NCBI RefSeq assembly: GCF_020382885.2
Contig: NC_058506.1
Span: 22,592,318-22,656,317, forward strand
Reading direction: 5' to 3'
Length of the DNA stretch: 64,000 nucleotides
Source: Scatophagus argus
Lineage: Eukaryota; Chordata; Actinopteri; Scatophagidae
Shown here: in pieces, positions 55,030-64,000 of the stretch
How the letters are laid out: every line of letters begins with the position of its first letter
Numbering within the stretch: position 1 is the first letter of the stretch
Translations under genes and position numbers: made by a program
Notes under the pieces: model-generated
Database searches by the model: none
What the model saw: the letters and a program-made list of their open reading frames with translations, nothing else
Told to the model about the DNA's origin: nothing

Positions 55030-55041
55030 CCAAAGTTCTGT

Positions 55042-55914
55042 GAAAGACAAATAAATCAGTTTTCTCTGAAAGGCGCCTTTTCAGGCGTCAGGATAAGAGG
55101 TTTAGAATTCTAACCACATTTCAATATGTTTGAGTCAGAGCTGACTTTTGTCTTTCTTAAATCTTAAATGAAATAGATCACACAGTGGTACCTGCAGCAG
55201 GACTGGCAAAGGTCTCACAGCAATTCAGTTTACCATCAAATACATAAAAAGGAGAGAAGTCAGCGTATGTCTAATGACCACAACACTGCGAAGGTTCCTA
55301 AAGCGTCCTGTTCCGTCTCATCAGAGCGTCGATGCTCTGACTTGTCCTTGAGAGAGTGTGTTTGCCTTTAATAACCTGCCTTTGTGCTCTGCGCCATCTG
55401 TCACACTCATTCCTACCCACAGTCAGCATTACCATCATCATCATCATCTTCAGCTACCTCAGTAATGCAGCTCATGTCCCAGATTGGCACTGAGATGTTT
55501 GGCTGTGATTTTAACGTAATAACGTCCTGAGAATTTGACTTTATTTCCACCACAGAGAGTTTGATTTTAAACATATAACATATAACATGATAACCGCACA
55601 GAATGATTTAATCTCTGTTACTCAGGATGTTCAGTCTTACCACCTTAGTGTGCGTGTGTGTGTGTGTGTGGATGCGTATTCCTGTAGTTATGGGGACAAA
55701 AATCTGTTTACCATTAAAGAGTAACTAAGCCTCAGAATCTTGACTGGACTTCCACTATCCATGAAATTTGCAAATTGCTTGTAAAACATGAAAGTATCAA
55801 CTTGTGTCATGGACAAAAGCTGCACAATCTGATGGTGTTTTTACAGTCATGAAAGCAACAGGTGACACAGTGGTGGAGACAGGTTGCCTCCAAAACCTCA
55901 CCTGCCTTCAGATC
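55042..55914. other. upstream of the intron-bearing OR, no gene seen
   Basis: Probable promoter and leader region of the OR ending at 53213. Contains ATC and GTGT short repeats (55435-55452, 55650-55672). No leader exon could be fixed. Confidence 0.4.
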
Positions 55915-56240
55915 ATCCATCCATCCATCCATCCATCCATCCATCCATTTTCTATACCGCTTATCCGTGGGGGAGCTGGAGCCTATCCCAGCTGACTATG
56001 GACAAAAGGCGGGGTTCACCCTGGACTGGTCGCCAGTCAATCGCAGGGCCAACACACAAAGACAAACAACCACACACTCTCACACTCACACCTAGGGGGC
56101 AATGTAGAGCAGCCAATTAACCTAATGTGCATGTTTTTGGTATTGTGGGAGGAAGCCGGAGAACCCGGAGAAAACCCACGCAGGCACAGGGAGAACATGC
56201 AAACTCCACATAGAAGGGCCCAGACCGGGATTCAAACCAC
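55915..56240 (+). repeat. dispersed teleost repeat with CATC tail
   Basis: Starts in (CATC)n, then TTTTCTATACCGCTTATCCG, GCGGGGTTCACCCTGGACTG, GTGCATGTTTTTGGTATTGT, and GAAAACCCACGCAGGCACAG. Same family as 15120-15433 and 56345-56490. Confidence 0.85.
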
Positions 56241-56344
56241 CTTCAGATCAGCCACTCACAAAAGACTCACGACAGTCACACACTCACGACAGTAGCAATA
56301 GCCCGTTTCAACCAGTAGGGGACAGTGCCACGCATATTTATAAC

Positions 56345-56490
56345 ATCCATCCATCCATTTTCTATACCGCTTATCCGTCAGGGTCGCGGGGGAGCTGGAG
56401 CCTATCCCAGCTGACTACGGGCGAGAGGCGGGGTTCACCCTGGACTGGTCGCCAGTCAATCGCAGGGCCAACACACAAAGACAGACCATA
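56345..56490 (+). repeat. dispersed teleost repeat, truncated second copy
   Basis: Same start as 55915-56240 (CATC units, then TTTTCTATACCGCTTATCCG) but stops after CACACAAAGACAGAC. The two copies are about 100 bp apart in the same orientation. Confidence 0.85.
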
Positions 56491-58409
56491 TTTATAACAG
56501 AAAAAGGTAAAATTCAAATAGTTCGCACTAAAATGTCAAGATTTGGACCTCAGTAACACTACTAAATATCGTCTGAAATCAAATTGATATTTAAATTGAT
56601 TTTCAGCAGAAAAAAAGTGGTTTAAGGGATCAGTTACTCATTAAATATTAGGGTGAAAAGCTGCCTCAAGGTTAGGCTGAGGTTAGGGTTAGGTTGAAGT
56701 AAGATTAGGATGAGGCAAGTAATGTTTACTGTTATGGTTAAGTGGTGGTTAAGCCTCCAGGAAATGAATGTAAGTCTGTGTAATGTCCTCAGAAGTGATG
56801 GAAACACGACTGTGTGTGTGTGTGTGTGTGTGTGCATGCACTGTGTGCACCTCGAGGCTCCCAGGTGTCTCTTTGACCAGCAGGTTAATAGAATTAAAAG
56901 CTGCAGTGAGGCGTTCAGGGGACGATGGACAGGGAGCTCTCTCTCCCTCTAAAGAGACTCCAGCCTACAGACTGGTCCTCTCCCTTTATCTTCACACTGC
57001 TCTTCCTCTGTACATCTTATCTGAACCGGCAGATGTGTGTTTTCTGGATTCTAGCTCATCCCAAAAGTGCTTTATGTGCTGTGGGGTTGAGGTCATTGCT
57101 CTTTGCTGGCCACTTAACCATTTCTTTATAAAATCATTATCATTCCCAGTTGGTCAAATACAGATGCTTTGTCACACCCTTCATGGGGCTGAGGCTGAAC
57201 CAGGAATCTCAGCCTCTGACCAAAAGTAGCGGGACTAAAAGGCCATGATGTGCTTTATAGAGGAAAAGTCAGTCAGTTACGAACATCCAAAAGTTGTTTG
57301 TGCTCACTGAAGTTTCATGAGAGTGTGTCTGTTAAATGAAACTGTATGTCTGATGTTGAAATGGCAAATGGTGGCACCAGAGGAAAGGTCAGAGTTCACC
57401 TTAACTGTTCTGTAGATGTCCAAAGCAACTTAGTCAGAATCTGGCCAGTAGTTAAGTTTTGCTAAGTTGAAAATCAGGAGCCAGCAGTTTGTTATGCACT
57501 AAGAGCGATGTGAGTCCCTGTACATCCCAGGAGCTTTCATTACCTGAAAAACATCTATTAGTGGTCCTCTTTGTTCCCAGAGGGCTAATTACCATCAGGA
57601 ACTGTTAATAAGTGTTTTGTTAGCGAGCAGCTCACAGTGGACCTCATTAATGATCAGAAACATTAACCCTCATTACTGTCTGCTGTGGCAACTGGAACAC
57701 ACAGTGATGAAACTAGTGAACCACCAGGGGGCAGTGTAGTCCCCTGAGCTTTCACCAAGTAACAGTTTATAGTTTTTGCAACTTTGGTTAACTGTTCACT
57801 ACACTACTACTAAGTTTTACAAAACTCTGATGTTCAAGAGCACAGTTACCTTCTTACCTCTGGTTAAAGAATTCTGATTACATTTACTGGCACCCTGACA
57901 TACACTGAAAGAAGCTGCTTTGGTGTTTGTGCTCATTACTGACTTCATGCATGATCTTCCATCATTTAATGTCACTTGCACTTGTATGATTTTTAGTGGA
58001 GTGACAATAACACACAAAAAAATATTCTCACCCGTTAATGCATTGCCCTCCCCAGTAAAGCAGTTTGCCCAACACTGTTCACAGACTGTGGATATGTTTT
58101 TATTTTTGTTTTATACAACACGTGACTAGGATTAAAACAATCGATCGAGTAACTCGCTTCCACTTAACTACAATACATTGCATTCTTATTTATTGTTACT
58201 TACACAAAACACTGTGAACTGTTGATGTGTGGATCACCAGTCAGTTCACATATTGATGGTAACTGTGGTTAATCCATAGATCAGGTGGGCCAAGTCATAA
58301 GACCTAACACTCTGATTAATGAAGGTGGAGAGAATTCACATTCACTCACTCCTTCAAGTTTGGAGTAAAGTAGTAATCTACATACAAATGAAGCTGGTTC
58401 ATAAAAATG

Positions 58410-58451
<42 letters not shown>

Positions 58452-58898
58452 CCCTCTGCTGCAGACCAACCAGACTGCAGTCTAACTGTCAGACATACTG
58501 TATGTTTTTCTTTCTGTTTGTTCGCCCTCTGCATCATTTTTTAATGAAAGCATGCATCAGTTAGCAATATTCTGACAGTGTGATATAATTCACAAAATTA
58601 TGTACGATTGTATGATATTCCTCACCTATCAAAACCCCCAAAAAGTCCTGTGTTGCTTCTCGATTTCTCACTTCTCTCCAAATAAAATAATATTAATTAG
58701 GTAGATTAGTGACATTTGTGCGTTTGTCTCTGCAAAACCTTCAGTGAACCTCAGTAAACAAAGTTGTTTTAATAAGAAAACTTTAGTGTACTTCATGTCA
58801 TTGACAGTGTTTCGTCAACATGTTCTCCAACAAATGTTCAACACCACACAGACAGGATATATAACAAGTAGTTACTGTGATTCTGGTTTTTGCATACT
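56491..58898. other. intergenic, no gene seen
   Basis: Mostly low-repeat DNA between the OR and the acetylcholine receptor gene. Holds a (TG)n run at 56811-56834. Small frames show no domain. Confidence 0.5.
58411..58450 (+). repeat. CAG microsatellite, 13 units
   Basis: Uninterrupted (CAG)13. No gene context is visible, so the Ser, Ala and Cys runs it creates in three frames are not proteins. Confidence 0.97.
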
Positions 58899-58902
58899 TT
58901 AA

Positions 58903-59182
58903 AGGGACAGTTCACCTGCAGTGCTGTTTATCCTTCTAGATAGGAGTAGCACATTTTTAGACACATCAACTGCAGAGATGTCTGCCTTCTCTTGAATGTA
59001 ATGGAGCTAGATGGACCATGACGTGTGGTGAGAAGGAGAAACAGCAACGTCTCTTTCCCGAAATCATGACGCAGTATGTCAAGATAATCCACAGATCTTA
59101 CTGTGAACACTTTCATTTACTTTCTTTTCTTATCACAGCGCATAAGGAAATTATGGTGATGATTTTGAGGTGAACTGTCCCT
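58903..59182. mobile_element. MITE with perfect 15-bp inverted ends and TTAA target
   Basis: Ends AGGGACAGTTCACCT and AGGTGAACTGTCCCT are exact inverted repeats, flanked by TTAA on both sides (58899-58902 and 59183-59186). TTAA targets with AGGG ends point to the Kolobok/T2-type group. 280 bp, no coding capacity. Confidence 0.88.
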
Positions 59183-59186
59183 TTAA

Positions 59187-60411
59187 GACTACAAACACTG
59201 CAGATGATCGGAAAGTGCGTTGGTTTGTTTAGGTTAATAAGTGTGTTTCGCTTCAATATCTCTTGAATTTGATCATCAAGATCGCAAGTTCTGATCGGCA
59301 TATTTTACAGTTTCAAAACAAACAAAATTGTTTACTCTTTTCTAAACAGACAACATATTCTGTCTAAGTTTCATGAATGCAGATAAACTGACTGTACATA
59401 AATCTGGTCAACATGAGAGCTCACAAAGTGAAGCCCAATCATCCGTTTCGCCCCCTGGTGGCTGACTCCAGTACAGCTTTAAACCTCTCCATGTTAGCAC
59501 ATGGGACATGAGCAATTAATTATTTGATGTTATAAAGAGGAGTTGAAATGTCATGACTGAGAGCTAAATGCTGTTCCTGATTGGCTCAGATGGGTTCAGT
59601 TCCACCTGCTGATCACTACTGCTCAGACTCTGGCTCCAAATGACATCACCAGAACAAGATGGCAGCACCCATATCTGGGTTATTCTGACTTCATTTTTGT
59701 ACAGTCGTCACAAAAAACAAAACAAAATAAAACAATAAAACACTCAAAATGTATTTAAAAATGTGGCAAACATTCAGAGTTACAATGACAGGTGTGTGTG
59801 TGTGTGTGTGAGTGTTTGTGTGTTCATGTGAGACTTTGTGTTAGATTCATGTGTGACAGAAAAATATGCATTTCACACAAATTTGAGTGAAGTTGTGCAC
59901 TTGAAATAAAAATGTGTGGTTTGTGAGTTCATTTCATGTTCATGTTCAGACATCAGAAACAAAACAGACGACAGAGACCCTCTAAGAGCCTCTGAAATCT
60001 TACTTTTATCTTTTATCTCATCTTCTTTTGCAGCTTTTCTTGCATGAAGCTATGGCGCGCATTGAAATTCCACATGTTGGCACGTCTCCATTCAAGCGGC
60101 ACTCAGACATTGTTCAGGTGGAGGTGAATGTGAGTCCCAGTCTGAATGTTGGGAAGATATTGGGAGAGTGTTTCCTACTCATCTACTCTACTATAAATTC
60201 AGGTGGAACTCATTGTTTGCAAAGATAACACAAAGTAGGATATGCTGTACAAAACATGGTGGAGTAACCACTTGAACAGAACTGCTCGAACGGTGATGTT
60301 CAAATAGTTACTCGAACAGAACTGTTATTGTTCACTTGGTTCAACAGAATGACTTTAGATTTCGGACTTAACAAGTTAAACCACCTCATTCACCCTGCTA
60401 TGTGATCTCCA
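59187..60411. other. 3' flank of the acetylcholine receptor gene, no gene seen
   Basis: Holds a (GT)n run at 59791-59812. The distal part probably includes the 3' UTR of the gene ending at 60412. No further coding region recognised. Confidence 0.5.
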
Positions 60412-62649
60412 TCAGATGGCTTTTCCCAGGATGAGGATGCTCATGAAGAAGACCATGATGAAGAAGAGCCACATGAAGAAGCGATCCATGACCTTGGCGA
60501 CCTTCCTCCACTCCCCGATGCGCAGCTGGGCGGCTCGCTGCTCCTGGTACGAGCTGGCAATGTAGTCAATGTTCCTGCGCAGTCCCTGGTGCTGACACAC
60601 ACACTGCGTTTTCACCAGGATCTCCGTCATGTTCTGTCTGGCTCTGCCTCCCTCTTCACCTCCTACGCCTTTCTTCTCCTCAGCATGCTCTTCTCCTCCT
60701 CCACAGGCTCTGTTTGACTCCACTTTATGTCCTCCAGCAGCTCCTTCCTCCTCGGAGTGGTTGATGGTCACGAACAGATCCTCCGTCCAGTCCGAATCGC
60801 GGCCCAGCTTCAGAGACTCCCCATCCTCCTCCGCTCTCCCTCCCCACGCCTGTCCATTCACATCCCAGTTTGCTCCTCTGGTGTTGCTGCCATTGGCTGA
60901 CGGGGCTTCAGACTCCTCCTGTGACAGAGGTTGTTTCGTGGACGAGGTCCCGCCAAGGCAGTTCTCACCAACCTCATAGACAAAGCAGATGCGGGCGAGG
61001 TAGTTGAGGATGAAGCGCTCGGCCCACGGTGGGACGGGACGAGCCTCGGGACCGCAGTGGTGGATGTTCATGATGAAGATGGTGAGCGCTGTAGATGCAG
61101 TCACCATCGTCATGGTAGCAATGTAGTACTTTCCTGTTTAAAAAGGAATTCAAATGTTATTTGACCTTCAGAATGCACGTATGAGAGGTTGTATGTTTCA
61201 GTTCACAAGCTGTGATACTGACATTGTTGTCAGGTGTGTATGATGCTGTCAGAGACGCAGCCACCTTCAGTCAGCTTCTCACTCAAAAAGTCTGGGAAAC
61301 TGACAGTCCTGGAATTAAATCCTTTTCCATGTGAACTGAGCCATCAATGAGAGGAGCTGACTGGCTGCGTCGTTGCTAGTGTCAAAGCTTCTCGTGAATC
61401 GGACAGCTCTGAAGGAGAACCCAGGCTCATAATGATGATCTCCATGTTTCAGCCTTCAAATAATGTGACCATATTTGATCCCTTTGATTAAACGGAACTA
61501 CTTTGTTTTCTATATCAGTGTTTTCTGAACAGATGTACAACCTGAACAAGAGTTAAACATCAGGTATTTGTCTTCTCACCTATGAGTGGGACGCTCTCGG
61601 AGGGCGGCATGCTCTCCGCCACCAGCAACTGAAACACGGTGAGGGCCAGCAGCACTGTGACACCCAGAGAGACTTTTTCACCTGAGTCAGCCGGCAGGTA
61701 GAATCCCAGAGGAGCCAGAAAGGAGATCATCATGCAGGGGATGAGGAGGTTGAAGATGTAGAAGGAGGCACGTCTCTTTAGAAGCAGGGTGAACGTGATG
61801 TCTGGGTACGGATCTGAACAGCATCCATACAAGATGACGTTCTTCTTGGCTGGCATGCCCAGAACCTGTCAGACAGAGAAGTTCATTTTGTCGAAGGGCT
61901 CAGTTCAGCAGTGGGGCCTTTTTGTGGACACAAGGTAACCACTCACCTCCCACTCCACATTGGGGACAAAGTCAGAAAGGTCAGCGCTGTCCAAGGCATT
62001 GAACAAGTCCATCTGGTTGCCGTTGTGAGTCCAGGAGCCGAAGGTCAGATGGCACTCCTGCTCATCAAAGGGGAAGAAGGCCACGTCCACGGAGCAGGAG
62101 CTTTTGGTGATGGCTGGCTGGTCCCACATGACCTGACCGTCGTTACGAACAACCACGTTGGTCTCCATTGAGCTGGAGAACTCATCGTCTGCGCTGTGGG
62201 GAAGGTGGAGGAAGTCGTGTGAAGGCAGGGAGAGGAAAGAGGAAGAGGAGGGAGATTTCCTGCCCAGCCTACCTGTTATACAGGACGATATCTGGTCTCC
62301 ACACGTAGCTGCTCGGTATGCGGATGGTGTCGAGGCCATCATAGTCCTCCTTCTTCCAGGTGAGGTAGGCGTCCATCCACACCTGCCGGACCCACAGGTA
62401 GGTGGTCAGGATCTGGTTGCGCTCATCCTGGTGAGAGGGCACAAACACATCAGCGCAGACATGAACACACACAGCATGAACATGAGGATGTGTTTATGGT
62501 TACCATGTCGATGATCTGGGAGAGGGTGATCTGCAGTGTGACGTTGATGATGTGGTCAGTGTCCTCCACAGGTCGCAAAGCGTTGGTGTAGTTGGAGAAC
62601 AAGTCATTCATCAGCTTCTGAGCATAGCGACCGTGAGCCGCCAAGTAAA
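60412..62649 (-). CDS. chrna10: nicotinic acetylcholine receptor subunit, alpha10-type (exons 2 onward)
   Basis: Ligand-gated cation channel subunit of the alpha9/alpha10 family. Exons are 62649-62504, 62427-62273, 62193-61947, 61865-61580 and 61133-60412, all with GT-AG borders and consistent phases. Visible in order are [10 protein letters not shown] and [16 protein letters not shown], the Cys-loop [15 protein letters not shown], the alpha-type vicinal cysteines in [12 protein letters not shown]1 ([16 protein letters not shown]), TM2 ([19 protein letters not shown]), TM3 ([18 protein letters not shown]), a long acidic, Gly-rich cytoplasmic loop and TM4 ([18 protein letters not shown]). The fused 155-base second exon fits alpha9/10 structure. 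[13 protein letters not shown] and [13 protein letters not shown] favour alpha10 over alpha9. The first exon (signal peptide) was not found and may lie beyond the window. Confidence 0.9.
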
Positions 62650-63763
62650 CTGAGGAGCAGAGAAACAGAGACAGGAAGTCTGCTTATTTAGCCCTGAGAG
62701 ATCTCACAATTTTGTAGTGTGTCAAATTTATTTTTCTTAAATCTATAATTAATACTGTGTTTCTGTTATGCACATACTAAAACTTTAAAAGTTTAGAGTG
62801 TGTGAGGGCTTTAAAATTATGATGGAAGAGTATGGTGGCCATTCACATGCTCAATTATGTCCCATGTTGCAGCAGTTTTGGGGTTGATTTGGTTCAAACG
62901 CCATTTAAAAACAACACATTAAGGCACCAAGTCCTCAGGAAACACCGCAGAAAATCCATGCTGTGATTTGGTGTGATTTGGTGTTGGACATGTCAGTTTC
63001 CTGTTGGACGTCCTGATGTTCCTGCTCCTCAGAGGACTAACACGTCGGATTTGATGACCTTCTCGTCAGAACAGCCTTGACATCGTTAGCTCCACTACAG
63101 GTGAGACTCTTGCAATGGCCCTGTGTTTTAATCTTTCGTCTTTACCAAATCATTTTACTCGCTTTCTTAATAATACTTTAATTTCCTTTTATTCACTTAA
63201 GTCATCTTTAAACATCTTCCTCACAGATGACACGTTTGGCCCATTTTGACTTCCCAAACGTGAATGTTAGTCTGATATGTGAAGTGTGTATGCAGTCTTT
63301 AATCGTGAAATGTCTGCCAGCAGTCAGTCCATCTCATAGAAACACTCTGAACACACACACACACGCAAACACACACACACAAACCACATTTCCCAGCTCA
63401 ATTAACCTGGTGATCACGTCAGGTTTTAATCAGAGTCTGCAGAACTGCAGCAGATAAATCCTTCAAATCCTGTCACAGCTGATGGTGATGATGATGATGT
63501 GCCACTGCTGTATCTATGAAGGTATATTTAAATCTTTTCCTCTTTTATTTTCACATTTCTATGTCATTACCACTACGTGCATCATCAATAGTTTAATTCA
63601 GTTTTACTTTTAGTCTGTATTCAGGTCTGAACTTGATTTCAGTGTGACTTATATAAGTTTGTCTGAATCTGAACTGAAGTTTGGATGTTAAGTCGTGGAG
63701 GAAGAGCTTCATGCACCTACAAGATAAAAGAATTCAGTTCAGCTGTCACACTTCACAATCCCA

Positions 63764-63820
<57 letters not shown>

Positions 63821-64000
63821 CTCAGCTCGGAGGAACGCTGGAAACTGACCCACCAAAACCTCCTAACTAGATGAGATCTGCAGAGCAGGACCGTATGTTA
63901 TGCACTCCTGAGTCCATATCAGATAAACGAGCCGCAGCTCAGAGCAGATCAAACCACACGTTTAGTCCAACCATATAAGTAAAGAAAGAGCCGACGCTCG
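62650..64000. other. no gene seen; intron or 5' flank of chrna10
   Basis: Probable first intron of the receptor gene. A search of the minus strand for a short signal-peptide exon ending in the right phase found no convincing candidate. Contains CA repeats near 63352. Confidence 0.45.
63767..63817. repeat. TG microsatellite, about 25 units
   Basis: Uninterrupted (TG)n of about 51 bases. Confidence 0.97.

Noticed and set aside
58281-58564. Frames with Cys, Ser or Ala runs
   Set aside because: They translate a (CAG)13 microsatellite in different frames; no exon or domain context.

Overview
The window is animal nuclear DNA, almost certainly from a ray-finned (teleost) fish. It contains vertebrate olfactory receptor genes, a multi-exon nicotinic acetylcholine receptor gene, and a repeat mixture typical of teleosts: Penelope-like elements, CR1/L2/Rex1-type and RTE-type LINEs, Tc1 and hAT transposons, tRNA-derived SINEs, and Ty3/gypsy and BEL/Pao fossils. 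The species cannot be named from the sequence alone.

Left and centre (1-46 kb): eight near-identical olfactory receptor (OR) genes lie in tandem on the minus strand (942-1, 7040-6090, 13078-12128, 19883-18933, 24700-23750, 28210-27260, 40679-39729, 46069-45143). The first runs off the window edge. Each has one coding exon of about 316 codons. All share an upstream block with a TATA-like box, a short putative non-coding leader exon and a roughly 190-250 bp leader intron whose acceptor lies 4 bases before the ATG. A ninth, ruined copy lies at 33447-33868 and 38384-38437, split by a 4.5 kb Penelope-like element. Two flanking units of about 6.05 kb (1-6098 and 6099-12136) are almost identical, showing a recent unequal-crossover duplication. 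Between the receptors the DNA is nearly all retroelement and transposon debris, much of it nested.

Right part (48-64 kb): a Ty3/gypsy fossil with 5-bp target duplications contains a LINE. It is followed by a small Tc1 derivative, a SINE, and then a different, clearly diverged OR gene (55029-53213) whose coding region is split into three exons by two GT-AG introns, which is unusual for an OR. A gap of about 5 kb separates it from the last five coding exons of an alpha10-type nicotinic acetylcholine receptor (62649-60412). Its first, signal-peptide exon was not found.

CHRNA10 also lies near the class I OR cluster on human 11p15.4, so the arrangement looks like conserved vertebrate synteny. Functionally the window is a chemosensory receptor cluster bordered by a receptor subunit known from hair cells. 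No operon-like system, CRISPR array or RNA gene cluster is present. The most unusual features are the four-part nest inside the pseudogene (Penelope element, hAT remnant, SINE, poly(A) retrocopy), a hammerhead-like core in the Penelope tail, the intron-bearing OR, and the changed leader donor and tail of the eighth OR.
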